From NCBI RefSeq assembly GCF_003260015.1, contig NZ_QCXS01000002.1, positions 2,356,001 to 2,420,000 of the forward strand: DNA of 64,000 nucleotides, given 5' to 3'. Within the stretch, counting starts at the first letter, position 1. Every line of letters starts with the position of its first letter. The DNA comes from Nakamurella deserti (lineage in GTDB: Bacteria; Actinomycetota; Actinomycetes; Mycobacteriales; Nakamurellaceae). This document shows positions 29,651 to 38,892 of the stretch, piece by piece. The notes under the pieces were generated by a model, which saw nothing but the letters and a program-made list of their open reading frames with translations, did not search any database and had not been told where the DNA came from. The translations under genes were made by a program, and so were the position numbers.

Positions 29651-30511
29651 ATGGATGTGGAACCCGGGCAGTTGCGCAGTCTCGTCGCGGTGGTCGAGCA
29701 GGGCACTTTCACCGACGCCGCCATCGCGCTCGGGGTCTCCCAGGCCGCGGTGTCCCGGTCGGTGGCGCGGCTGGAGGCCGTCCTCGGCGTGCGGCTGTTC
29801 CGGCGGACCTCGCGCGAGGTGACCCTGACCACGGCCGGGACCCGGGTGCTGCCGCACGCCCGGCAGTTGCTCCGCGACCTCGACCGGCTCGTCGTCGACG
29901 CCCGTGCCGGGCAGGACCGGGTCCGGCTCGGGTACGCCTGGTCGGCGGTGGGCCGGCACACCGTGGAGTTCCAGCGGCGCTGGCACCGCGCCCACCCCGA
30001 CGTCGAGCTGATCCTGACCCGGACGAACTCGCCGACCGCCGGGATGTCGGAGGGCCAGTCGGACCTGGCCATCGTGCGCAGCCCGGTCGACGCCCGCCGC
30101 TTCGAGTCGGTGGTGGTGGGCCTGGAGCGGCGCTACGGGGTGTGCGCGGCCGACGACCCGTGGGCGCGGCGGCGCTCGCTGCGGATGGCCGACTTCGTCC
30201 CCCGCCGGATGGCCGTCGACCACCGGACCGGGACCACCACCACCGCGCTGTGGCCCACCGACGCCCGGCCGACGGACGTCGTGGGGACGTCCGACATCGA
30301 CGACTGGCTGGGGCTGATCGCCGCCGGCGACGTCGTCGGGATGACGTCGGAGGCGACGGTCGCGCAGTATCCGCGGCCCGGCATCGCCTACCGGGTGGTT
30401 CGCGACGCCCCGCCGATCACCGTCCAGCTGGTGTGGTGGCGTGACGAACCGCCCCCGGCGGCGGCGCCGTTGGCCGAGTTGTTGTCGGAGCTGTACCGGA
30501 CCGTGCGCTGA
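29651..30511 (+). CDS. LysR-family transcriptional regulator
   Basis: A 286-residue LysR-type regulator. The N-terminal winged helix-turn-helix (LRSLVAVVEQGTFTDAAIAL, then GVSQAAVSRSVARLEAVLG, about residues 8-47) is textbook; the effector domain follows. It is divergent from an EamA exporter and most likely activates it. The effector is unknown. Confidence 0.9.
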   Translation: MDVEPGQLRSLVAVVEQGTFTDAAIALGVSQAAVSRSVARLEAVLGVRLFRRTSREVTLTTAGTRVLPHARQLLRDLDRLVVDARAGQDRVRLGYAWSAVGRHTVEFQRRWHRAHPDVELILTRTNSPTAGMSEGQSDLAIVRSPVDARRFESVVVGLERRYGVCAADDPWARRRSLRMADFVPRRMAVDHRTGTTTTALWPTDARPTDVVGTSDIDDWLGLIAAGDVVGMTSEATVAQYPRPGIAYRVVRDAPPITVQLVWWRDEPPPAAAPLAELLSELYRTVR

Positions 30512-30588
30512 CGACCGGCCGGCCGCGCGGGGTGCGATAGCGTTCCGCTCCTGGTCAGCCGACCTCCCCGCCCGGCGAAAGGCCCTCG

Positions 30589-32133
30589 ATGACGACCTCC
30601 CCCGCCCGCAACGGCTGGCGCCGGACCAAATCCGTCGAACAGTCCGTCCGCGACACCGACGAACCCGGCAGGAAGCTCAAGCGCACGTTGACCTCCTGGG
30701 ACCTGACGGTCTTCGGTGTCGCCGTCGTCATCGGCGCCGGCATCTTCACCCTGACCGCCCGCGCGGCCGCGACGGTGGCCGGACCGGCCGTGTCGGTGGC
30801 GTTCGTGATCGCGGCGATCGCCTGCGGGCTGGCCGCGGTCTGCTACGCCGAGTTCGCCTCCACGGTGCCGGTCGCCGGGTCGGCGTACACCTTCTCCTAC
30901 GCCACGCTCGGCGAGCTCGTCGCCTGGATCATCGGCTGGGACCTCGTGCTCGAGCTGGCGCTGGGCGGTGCGGTCGTGGCCAAGGGCTGGTCGCTGTACC
31001 TGGGCAACCTGTTCACCCAGTTCGGCGGGTCGCTGACCACCACGGTGGACCTGGGCGGCGTCGAGTTCGACTGGGGCGCCGTGATCATCGTCGCCGTCAT
31101 CACCGTGCTGCTGATGCAGGGCGCCAAGGTGTCGGCGCGCGTGAACCTCGTCATCACCTCCATCAAGGTCGCCGTGGTCCTGCTGGTCATCGTGGTCGGC
31201 TTCTTCTACTTCAAGGCGTCGAACCTGTCGCCGTTCGTGCCGCCGAGCCGGCCGCCGGCCGAGGGCACCGTGGCGGGCCTCGAGCAGCCGCTGCTGCAGC
31301 TGATCACCGGCGGGGCGCCGTCCAGCTTCGGGGTCTTCGGGGTGCTGTCGGCGGCGTCGCTGGTCTTCTTCGCGTTCATCGGCTTCGACATCGTCGCGAC
31401 CGCCGCCGAGGAGACGAAGAACCCCCGGCGGGACCTGCCGCGGGGCATCCTGGGGTCGCTGGTCATCGTCACCGTGCTCTACGTGCTGGTCACCGTCGTG
31501 CTGACCGGCATGGTCCCCTACGACCAGCTCGGGCCGCAGCTGCCGGACGGCACCCACGACGGCTCCGCCGCCACCCTGGCCACCGCGTTCAGCGCGGTCG
31601 GGGTCGGCTGGGCGGCCAACGTCATCGCCATCGGCGCGCTGGCCGGCCTCACCACGGTCGTGCTGGTGCTGCTGCTCGGCCAGAGCCGCATCATCTTCGC
31701 GATGAGCCGCGACGGGCTGCTCCCGCTGGGGATGTCCCGGGTGAGCGAGAAGTCGGGCACCCCGGCACGGATCACCCTGGGCGTCGGCGCCGTGGTCGCC
31801 GTCATCGCCGGGTTCTCCGAGATCAGCGTGCTCGAGGAGATGGTCAACGTCGGCACGTTGTTCGCCTTCGTGCTCGTGTCCATCGGCGTGGTCGTCCTGC
31901 GGCGGACCCGACCCGACCTCGAACGGTCGTTCACGGTGCCGTTCATGCCGGTGCTGCCCATCCTGTCGGTGCTCGCCTGCCTGTGGCTGATGATCAACCT
32001 GACCGCCATCACCTGGGTGCGCTTCCTGGTCTGGATGGCCCTCGGGGTCGTCGTCTATTACGCCTACGGCAGACGAAAGTCACTGGTCGGACGGCGCGCC
32101 CGGGAGCAGGATGGCGGAGGGCCGACCGGCTGA
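30589..32133 (+). CDS. APC-superfamily amino acid permease
   Basis: A 514-residue cytoplasmic-membrane transporter of the amino acid-polyamine-organocation superfamily, nearest in look to cationic amino acid transporters. The first helix contains VVIGAGIFTLTARAA, the unwound substrate-binding GAGIF motif; later FFAFIGFDIVATAAEETKNPRRDLP is the family hallmark. Twelve or more hydrophobic segments are visible. GAAAGG about 7 nt upstream supports ATG 30589. The amino acid carried is not determinable. Confidence 0.9.
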   Translation: MTTSPARNGWRRTKSVEQSVRDTDEPGRKLKRTLTSWDLTVFGVAVVIGAGIFTLTARAAATVAGPAVSVAFVIAAIACGLAAVCYAEFASTVPVAGSAYTFSYATLGELVAWIIGWDLVLELALGGAVVAKGWSLYLGNLFTQFGGSLTTTVDLGGVEFDWGAVIIVAVITVLLMQGAKVSARVNLVITSIKVAVVLLVIVVGFFYFKASNLSPFVPPSRPPAEGTVAGLEQPLLQLITGGAPSSFGVFGVLSAASLVFFAFIGFDIVATAAEETKNPRRDLPRGILGSLVIVTVLYVLVTVVLTGMVPYDQLGPQLPDGTHDGSAATLATAFSAVGVGWAANVIAIGALAGLTTVVLVLLLGQSRIIFAMSRDGLLPLGMSRVSEKSGTPARITLGVGAVVAVIAGFSEISVLEEMVNVGTLFAFVLVSIGVVVLRRTRPDLERSFTVPFMPVLPILSVLACLWLMINLTAITWVRFLVWMALGVVVYYAYGRRKSLVGRRAREQDGGGPTG

Positions 32134-32215
32134 CCGCGCTCCGACCGGCGGCTCCACCCCGGGACACCCCGACGTCCGCCGCCGCGGCGCCGACCCGTGC
32201 GATCCGGAGCCGCCC

Positions 32216-33949
32216 GTGTTGATCCGCCTGCTGCGCCTGTTCCTCGGTCGCTACCGGGGCCCGTTGACGGTCGTCGTCGTCCTGCAACTCGTCCAGACCG
32301 TGGCCACCCTCTACCTGCCCGACCTCAACGCCGACATCATCGACCACGGGGTCGCGGTCGGCGACACGGGCTACATCTGGCGCACCGGCGCGATCATGCT
32401 GGGCGTCTCGCTCATCCAGATCGCGGCGGCCATCGGCGCCGTCTACCACGGCGCCCTGACCGCCATGAGCTTCGGCCGGGACGTCCGGCTCGGCCTCTTC
32501 CGGCAGGTCGGCTCGTTCTCGGCGCGGGAGCTCAACACCTTCGGCGCACCCTCGTTGATCACCCGCAACACCAACGACGTCACCCAGGTCCAGATGCTGG
32601 TGCTGATGGTCTGCACGATGTTCGTCTCCACCCCGATCATGTGCATCGGCGGCATCGTCATGGCGCTGCGCACCGACGGCCCGCTGTCGTGGCTGCTGGT
32701 GGTGTCGGTGCCGGTGCTGGTGATCTGCATCGGGCTCATCGTCGTGCGGCTGGTCCCGCAGTTCCGGATCATGCAGGTCAAGATCGACGCCATCAACCGG
32801 GTGCTGCGCGAGCAGATCGCCGGGATGCGCGTGGTGCGCGCCTTCGTCCGGGAGGACACCGAGACGCAGCGGTTCGCCGACGCCAACACCGACGTCACCG
32901 CTACCGCCCTGAAGGTCGGCCGGCTGCTCGCGCTGATGTTCCCCACCGTGATGCTGGTGCTCAACGTGTCCAGCGTCGCCGTGCTGTGGTTCGGGTCGTT
33001 CCGGGTGGACAGCGGTCAGATGCAGGTCGGGGACCTGGTCGCCTTCCTGCAGTACCTCATGCAGATCCTCATCTCGGTCATGATGGCGACCTTCATGGCC
33101 ACGATGATCCCGCGCGCCACCGTCTGCGCCGACCGCATCATGGAGGTGCTGGAGACCGACAGCTCCGTCGTCCCGCCTCCCGACCCGGTCACCGCGGTGA
33201 CGGAGCACGCGACGGTCTCCCTGCGCGGCGCCGAGTTCGCCTACCCGGGCGCGGCCGAACCGGTGCTCTGCGACGTCACCTTCGACGCCCGCGCCGGTGA
33301 GACCACCGCCATCATCGGCAGCACCGGCTCCGGCAAGACCACCCTGCTGGGGCTGGTCCCCCGGCTGTTCGACGCCACCGGCGGCCGGGTCCTCGTCGAC
33401 GGCGTCGACGTCCGGCGGCTGGACCCCGACCTGCTCGCCCGGCTGGTCGCCGTCGTACCGCAGAAGCCGTACCTGTTCTCCGGCACCGTCGCGACGAACC
33501 TGCGCTACGGCAATCCCGCCGCCACCGACGACGAACTGTGGGCGGCCCTGCGGGTCGCGCAGGCCGAGGACTTCGTCCGCGAGATGCCGGACGGCCTGGA
33601 CACCGCGATCGCGCAGGGCGGCACGAACGTCTCCGGCGGCCAGCGGCAGCGGCTCGCCATCGCCCGCGCCCTCGTCCGGCGGCCCGAGATCTACCTCTTC
33701 GACGACTCGTTCTCCGCGCTCGACCTGGCCACCGACGCCCGGCTGCGCGCAGCGCTGCGCCCGTGGGTGCGCGATGCGGCGGTCATCGTGGTGGCGCAAC
33801 GGGTGTCGACGATCATCAGCGCCGACCGCATCGTCGTACTCGAGGACGGCCGGGTGGTCGGCACCGGCACCCACGCCGAGCTGCTCGAGACCTCGCCCAC
33901 CTACCGCGAGATCGTGGAGTCGCAGATGACCGTGGAGGCGTCGGCATGA
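32216..33949 (+). CDS. ABC exporter half-transporter, degenerate-site subunit
   Basis: A type IV ABC exporter subunit of 577 residues: six transmembrane helices then a nucleotide-binding domain. Walker A is GSTGSGKT and the signature is canonical NVSGGQRQR. Walker B reads YLFDDSFSALD, with Asp where the catalytic Glu should be, and the H-loop is VVAQRVSTI with Gln for His. So this chain carries the degenerate ATP site of a heterodimer. GTG 32216 is chosen because GGAG lies 6 nt upstream; an ATG at 32111 would add 35 Pro/Arg-rich residues and overlap the permease gene. Confidence 0.9.
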   Translation: MLIRLLRLFLGRYRGPLTVVVVLQLVQTVATLYLPDLNADIIDHGVAVGDTGYIWRTGAIMLGVSLIQIAAAIGAVYHGALTAMSFGRDVRLGLFRQVGSFSARELNTFGAPSLITRNTNDVTQVQMLVLMVCTMFVSTPIMCIGGIVMALRTDGPLSWLLVVSVPVLVICIGLIVVRLVPQFRIMQVKIDAINRVLREQIAGMRVVRAFVREDTETQRFADANTDVTATALKVGRLLALMFPTVMLVLNVSSVAVLWFGSFRVDSGQMQVGDLVAFLQYLMQILISVMMATFMATMIPRATVCADRIMEVLETDSSVVPPPDPVTAVTEHATVSLRGAEFAYPGAAEPVLCDVTFDARAGETTAIIGSTGSGKTTLLGLVPRLFDATGGRVLVDGVDVRRLDPDLLARLVAVVPQKPYLFSGTVATNLRYGNPAATDDELWAALRVAQAEDFVREMPDGLDTAIAQGGTNVSGGQRQRLAIARALVRRPEIYLFDDSFSALDLATDARLRAALRPWVRDAAVIVVAQRVSTIISADRIVVLEDGRVVGTGTHAELLETSPTYREIVESQMTVEASA

Positions 33950-35964
33950 CCCGCAGCACCGTCGACACCACCAAGGCGCCGACCCCGCCGGCCGGACCAC
34001 CCGCGGGCGGTGCCCCACCCGGCCGGCCGGCAGGTGGGCGGCCCGGCGGCGGCGGGCCGATGGGCGGGATGGGAATGCCCGTGGAGAAGGCGCTCAACTT
34101 CCGCGTCTCCGTCCGCCGGCTGCTCCGGATGCTGCGGCCGGACCTGCCGGGCGTCGTCGCCGTCGTCGTGCTGGCCGTGATCAGCGTGGCGCTCAACGTG
34201 CTCGGCCCCAAGATCCTGGGTCAGGCCACCGATCTCATCTTCGACGGCTTCATCAGCCGCAACCTGCCCCCCGGGGTGACCCAGGCCGACGCGGTCGCGG
34301 CCGCCCTCGCCGCCGGCGACCCGAACCGGGCGCAGCTGCTGTCCTCGCTGCAGCTCACCCCCGGCGTCGGCATCGACTTCCCCCGGCTCGGGGGCCTGCT
34401 GACGCTGGTGCTGGCGCTGTTCGTCGGGGCGTCGCTGTTCAGCTGGCTGCAGGGCTTCATCCTCAACGGCATCATCGCGCGGACGATGTACACGCTGCGG
34501 TCGGACGTGGAGAACAAGCTCAACCGGATGCCGCTGTCCTACTTCGACGCCCGCACCCGCGGCGAGGTGCTCAGCCGGGTCACCAACGACATCGACAACG
34601 TCTCGCAGAGCCTGCAGCAGACGATGAGTCAGCTGCTGAACTCGCTGCTGACGGTGATCGGCGTGCTGACCATGATGTTCGTGATCTCGCCGCTGCTGGC
34701 GCTGATCGGCCTGGTCACGGTGCCGCTGTCGGCGGTGGTGACCGCGCGGATCGCCAAGCGCAGCCAACCGAGGTTCATCGCCCAGTGGCGCACCACCGGC
34801 GAGCTGAACGGCCAGATCGAGGAGGCCTTCACCGGTCACTCGCTGGTGAAGGTGTTCGGCCGGCAGCGGGAGGTCGAGGAGCAGTTCACCGGCAAGAACG
34901 AGGAGCTGTTCCGCGCGAGCTTCGGCGCGCAGTTCGTCAGCGGCGTCATCATGCCGGCGATGATGTTCATCGGGAACCTCAACTACGTGCTGATCGCCGT
35001 GGTCGGAGGGCTGCGCATCGCCTCCGGTTCGATGACCGTCGGCGACGTGCAGGCCTTCATCCAGTACTCCCGGCAGTTCACCCAGCCGTTGACCCAGCTG
35101 GCGTCCATGGCCAACGTGCTGCAGTCCGGTGTCGCGTCGGCCGAGCGGGTGTTCGAGCTGCTCGACGCGGAGGAGCAGACCCCCGACACGGTGAACACCG
35201 CGGCGCCGGCCGTGACCCGCGGCGAGGTGCGCTTCGAACACGTCGACTTCTCCTACCGCGCCGACTCCCCGCTGATCACCGACCTGTCGCTGGTCGCCGA
35301 GCCCGGCCAGACCGTGGCCATCGTCGGGCCGACCGGCGCCGGCAAGACCACGCTGGTCAACCTCGTCATGCGGTTCTACGAGATCGACGGCGGCCGGATC
35401 ACCCTGGACGGGGTGGACGTCCGGTCGATGTCGCGCCACCAGTTGCGCTCCGAGATCGGCATGGTGCTGCAGGACACCTGGCTGTTCGGCGGCACCATCT
35501 ACGACAACATCCACTACGGGAATCCGCGGGCCACCCGGGAGGACGTCCTGGCCGCCGCGGAGGCGACGTTCGTCGACCGGTTCGTGCACTCGCTGCCCGA
35601 CGGCTACGAGACCGTCATCGACGACGAGGGCGGCAACGTCAGCGCCGGTGAGAAACAGCTGATCACCATCGCGCGGGCGTTCCTCGCCGATCCGGCCCTG
35701 CTGATCCTGGACGAGGCGACCAGCTCGGTCGACACCCGTACCGAGCTGCTGGTGCAGCGGGCGATGGCGGCGCTGCGGTCGGAGCGGACGAGCTTCGTGA
35801 TCGCGCACCGGCTCTCGACCATCCGTGACGCCGACCTGATCCTGGTGATGGAGGCGGGCGCGATCGTCGAGCAGGGCACGCACGACGAGCTGCTCGCCGC
35901 CGGCGGCACCTACGCCCGGCTGTACCGGTCACAGTTCGCCGGGAGCTCCGCCGAGGACGGGTGA
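33946..35964 (+). CDS. ABC exporter half-transporter, consensus-site subunit
   Basis: Partner of the preceding chain, 672 residues, coupled to it by an ATGA overlap. An N-terminal ~45-residue Pro/Gly-rich cytoplasmic arm precedes six transmembrane helices and the ATPase domain: Walker A GPTGAGKT, Walker B LLILDEATSSVD with the catalytic Glu, and H-loop VIAHRLSTI. Its signature is altered (NVSAGEKQL). With its partner this gives one active and one degenerate site, as in TM287/288- and BmrCD-type exporters. Probable substrates are drugs or lipids. Confidence 0.92.
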   Translation: MTRSTVDTTKAPTPPAGPPAGGAPPGRPAGGRPGGGGPMGGMGMPVEKALNFRVSVRRLLRMLRPDLPGVVAVVVLAVISVALNVLGPKILGQATDLIFDGFISRNLPPGVTQADAVAAALAAGDPNRAQLLSSLQLTPGVGIDFPRLGGLLTLVLALFVGASLFSWLQGFILNGIIARTMYTLRSDVENKLNRMPLSYFDARTRGEVLSRVTNDIDNVSQSLQQTMSQLLNSLLTVIGVLTMMFVISPLLALIGLVTVPLSAVVTARIAKRSQPRFIAQWRTTGELNGQIEEAFTGHSLVKVFGRQREVEEQFTGKNEELFRASFGAQFVSGVIMPAMMFIGNLNYVLIAVVGGLRIASGSMTVGDVQAFIQYSRQFTQPLTQLASMANVLQSGVASAERVFELLDAEEQTPDTVNTAAPAVTRGEVRFEHVDFSYRADSPLITDLSLVAEPGQTVAIVGPTGAGKTTLVNLVMRFYEIDGGRITLDGVDVRSMSRHQLRSEIGMVLQDTWLFGGTIYDNIHYGNPRATREDVLAAAEATFVDRFVHSLPDGYETVIDDEGGNVSAGEKQLITIARAFLADPALLILDEATSSVDTRTELLVQRAMAALRSERTSFVIAHRLSTIRDADLILVMEAGAIVEQGTHDELLAAGGTYARLYRSQFAGSSAEDG

Positions 35965-36560
35965 CCGCTCGGCCGGGCCGGCGGTGCGGGCGGGCCGGTG
36001 ACGCCGGCGGTGCGGGTCGGCCCGGTGGTGACGAGATGTGTTGCCGGAACGGTGATCCGGTCCTGCGGATCACGGTCGGGCGGTGCGGTCCGGCCCGGCC
36101 CGGTCACCAGACGTGGTGCCGGGCCGGGGACCCGATGCCCGGGACCACGGCCGACGTGAATCCGACCCGGGCGTGGTGTCGGCTCGCCGGTGACGAAACC
36201 TCCTGCCGCGCCACTGCTTCCGGCCGACGGCACCACCCTCGGGGCGAGACGGGCTGTGCTGCCGCATCTCCCGGCGCACACCGGTTCGGCGGCGGACCCC
36301 GGGAGGCCCGAACACCGACCGACATCCGGGGACGGCCACCGGCCGGAGCTGACGCCGCCCCCGCACCACGTCGCCGGCCGCGCTCCGGCGTGCGTCGCGC
36401 GCCCCGGGAGCGACATGCCCGGCGGGGACAGTGGGTGATCTCTCACGCGACCGGACGCAGGTCCGATCGTCGGAGCGGTATCGTGATGAGCGTAGGTGCA
36501 CCCACGATGGGTCCCTGCGGTCGTTGCTGAGTGTGGCCAGCACAGCGGCCAACCCAGCCA
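35965..36560. other. Gene-free region upstream of DEAD-box helicase
   Basis: No convincing coding region. The first ~60 bp carry a two-copy GC-rich repeat (GCCGGCGGTGCGGG). The last ~130 bp are less GC-biased and probably hold the promoter and long leader of the DEAD-box gene. Nothing else is recognised. Confidence 0.5.
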
Positions 36561-36579
36561 GGGCGGTTCTGTGCCGCCC
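36561..36579 (+). promoter_or_regulatory. Leader hairpin before DEAD-box helicase
   Basis: GGGCGG and CCGCCC form a 6-bp stem with a 7-nt loop, followed by GTTT, 27 bp before the start codon. It could act as an attenuator or simply structure the leader. Evidence is weak. Confidence 0.3.
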
Positions 36580-36606
36580 GTTTCCGCAGAGGAATGTCCC
36601 CCTTTC

Positions 36607-38217
36607 ATGTCTTCTCCCCGTTCCGGCTCGTCCTCGTCCGGTCGTCGTTCCGACACCGCCCCGGCGCGCCAGAGTTCGTACTCCACCGAGTCCTTCCGCA
36701 CCGCCAACGGTGACCGGGTGGTGACCACCACCGACAACACGTCCGGCGGCGGCGCCCGCGGTGGCCGTGGCGGCGCCGCCCGCTCCGGCGGCCAGGGCCA
36801 GTCCCGCGGCGCCGGCCGCAGTGCCCAGCCGACCCAGGGCGGCCCGTCCGGTCAGGGCGGCCGCGGTCGCGGCCAGTCCACCGGCACCGCGACCCGCTCC
36901 GGCGGTCAGGGCCCGAAGTCCCGTGGCTCCGAGGCGATCAAGACCCGCCAGGACCTCGACCGCGCCGACCGTCGCAGCGAGAAGGGCCAGGGCGGCCGCC
37001 CGCAGTCGGTCTCCGCGAGGCTGTCGACGCAGGCGCTGTTCGCCAACGAGCAGAAGGTCACCACCGCCGACGGTCGCTCGTTCGCCGAGTTGGGCGTGCC
37101 GGCTCCGTTGATCCCCGCGCTGACCGCGCTGGGTGCGGCGTCGCCGTTCCCGATCCAGTCCGCCACCCTCGAGGCCACCCTCGCGGGCAAGGACGTGCTG
37201 GGCCGCGGCCGTACCGGCTCCGGCAAGACCATCGCCTTCGCCATCCCGCTCGTCGCCCGCCTGATGGGCGGCCGCAGCAAGCCGGGCCACCCCCGCGGCC
37301 TGGTCCTGGTGCCGACCCGTGAGCTCGCGCTGCAGGTCGAGAAGACCATCGCCGCGCTGGCCCGGCCGGCCGGCCTGAAGACCATGGTCGTCTTCGGCGG
37401 CGTGGGCTACGGCGGTCAGACCTCGGCCCTGCGTGCCGGTGCCGACATCGTCATCGCCTGCCCCGGCCGCCTCGAGGACCTGATCCACACGGGCAGCGCC
37501 GACCTCGGCTCCGTCGAGGTCACCGTGCTCGACGAGGCCGACCACATGGCCGATCTCGGCTTCCTGCCGGGCGTGCGCCGACTGCTCAAGGCAACCGACC
37601 CGAACGGTCAGCGCCTGCTGTTCTCCGCGACGCTGGACAACGGCATCTCGGTCCTGGTGAACGACTTCCTGACCGACCCGGCCGTGTTCTCCGTCGACGA
37701 CGCGCAGTCCAAGGTCGAGACCCTGGAGCACCACGTGTTCGCCGTCAGCCGTGACCACCGCAACCAGGTGGTGCGCGAGCTGGCCGATTCCGGCGACCGC
37801 CGACTGCTGTTCACCCGGACCAAGCACTCCGCGCGCAAGTGGGCCGAGCAGCTGACGAAGTCCGGCATCAACGCCGTCGACCTGCACGGCAACCTGAGCC
37901 AGAACGCCCGTGAGCGCAACCTCGCCGCGTTCGCCGACGGCTCGGCGAAGGTGCTCGTCGCGACCGACATCGCCGCCCGCGGCATCCACGTCGACGACAT
38001 CGCGCTCGTCGTGCACATCGATCCGCCGACCGAGCACAAGGCCTACCTGCACCGCTCGGGCCGCACCGCCCGGGCCGGCGCGGCCGGCACCGTCGTCACG
38101 ATCATGCTCCCGGAGCAGCGGGGCGACGTGCAGCAGTTGATGCGCCAGGCCGGCATCACCCCGACCACCTCCGTGGTCACCCCCGGCGCGACGATCATCG
38201 GTCAGCTCTCCAACTGA
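36607..38217 (+). CDS. DEAD-box ATP-dependent RNA helicase
   Basis: A 536-residue RNA helicase for ribosome assembly, mRNA turnover or cold adaptation. The first ~150 residues are a disordered Gly/Ser/Arg/Gln-rich arm with RGG-like pieces. The core then shows the Q motif (FPIQSATLE), Walker A GRTGSGKT near residue 200, VPTREL, the DEAD box in VLDEADHMADLGF near 308, SATL, and HRSGRTAR. Unusually the low-complexity arm is N-terminal and there is no C-terminal extension. AGAGGA at 36588-36593 is 13 nt before the ATG. A strong hairpin terminator follows. Confidence 0.92.
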   Translation: MSSPRSGSSSSGRRSDTAPARQSSYSTESFRTANGDRVVTTTDNTSGGGARGGRGGAARSGGQGQSRGAGRSAQPTQGGPSGQGGRGRGQSTGTATRSGGQGPKSRGSEAIKTRQDLDRADRRSEKGQGGRPQSVSARLSTQALFANEQKVTTADGRSFAELGVPAPLIPALTALGAASPFPIQSATLEATLAGKDVLGRGRTGSGKTIAFAIPLVARLMGGRSKPGHPRGLVLVPTRELALQVEKTIAALARPAGLKTMVVFGGVGYGGQTSALRAGADIVIACPGRLEDLIHTGSADLGSVEVTVLDEADHMADLGFLPGVRRLLKATDPNGQRLLFSATLDNGISVLVNDFLTDPAVFSVDDAQSKVETLEHHVFAVSRDHRNQVVRELADSGDRRLLFTRTKHSARKWAEQLTKSGINAVDLHGNLSQNARERNLAAFADGSAKVLVATDIAARGIHVDDIALVVHIDPPTEHKAYLHRSGRTARAGAAGTVVTIMLPEQRGDVQQLMRQAGITPTTSVVTPGATIIGQLSN

Positions 38218-38229
38218 CCCCGCTCGACC

Positions 38230-38267
38230 CGAACGCTCCCCCGGCCCACGGCCGGCGGGAGCGTTCG
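38230..38267 (+). terminator. Terminator after DEAD-box helicase
   Basis: CGAACGCTCCC (38230-38240) pairs with GGGAGCGTTCG (38257-38267). The stem is extended inside by CCGGC/GCCGG with one bulged C, and a TCGTCGTTT tract follows. Confidence 0.75.
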
Positions 38268-38507
38268 TCGTTTCGGGCCACCGGGCGGTCGAATGTCATG
38301 AGAGCTCCCGGCCGTTCGCGGGACACCGGGCGATCCGGTCGTCGCCGGCCCCAGGGCCCGCCAGCGGGCCACCGGCCACCGGGTTGCCGGCGGAACACCG
38401 GGCCGTCGCCGGCCCTGAGGATCCTCGTCGTTGCACCGGGTCGTCGCCAGAGCTCCGGGCCGATTGCGACACCCGGGCAGCAGGACCGTCGGCTGACCCC
38501 GGACCGG

Positions 38508-38773
38508 CGGCGGAACACCGGGCCGCCGACGGAACACCGGGCCGGCAGCGGGCGACCGGGCCGCCGGCGGGCCACCGGGCTGGCGGCGGAACACCGGGCC
38601 GACGGCGAAACACCGGGCCGACGGCGAAACACCGGGCCGACGGCGAAACACCGGGCCGCCGGCGGAACACCAGGCCGCCGGCGGAACACCAAGCCGCCGA
38701 CGGAACACCGGGCCGCCGACGGAACACCAGGCCGCCGACGGGCGATCGGGTCGTCGGCGTCTCACCGGGCCGG
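38508..38773. repeat. 19-bp tandem array, 14 units
   Basis: Fourteen consecutive 19-bp units, consensus CGGCGGAACACCGGGCCGC, fill 266 bp without an indel. Three successive units read CGGCGAAACACCGGGCCGA or nearly so. More degenerate units in a shifted phase extend back to about 38310 (one near-perfect copy at 38388-38406). No spacers and no convincing gene. Confidence 0.92.
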
Positions 38774-38892
38774 GCGGGTCGTCATCGGGCCACGAGGAGG
38801 CCGTCGAACCACGACGTCGTCGCCGACGGGTGGCCGGCCCGGAAGCGCAGGATCTCGGCGCAGCCCCCGGGTCGTGGTCGAGAACCCGGCGC

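Noticed and set aside
32111-32215. ATG 32111 as start of the first ABC subunit.
   Set aside because: It would add 35 Pro/Arg/Gly-rich residues and overlap the permease end, while GTG 32216 has a good ribosome site. It is not fully excluded.
36496-36606. Upstream ATG for the DEAD-box helicase.
   Set aside because: The extra 37 residues look like translated leader; AGAGGA and ATG 36607 fit better.
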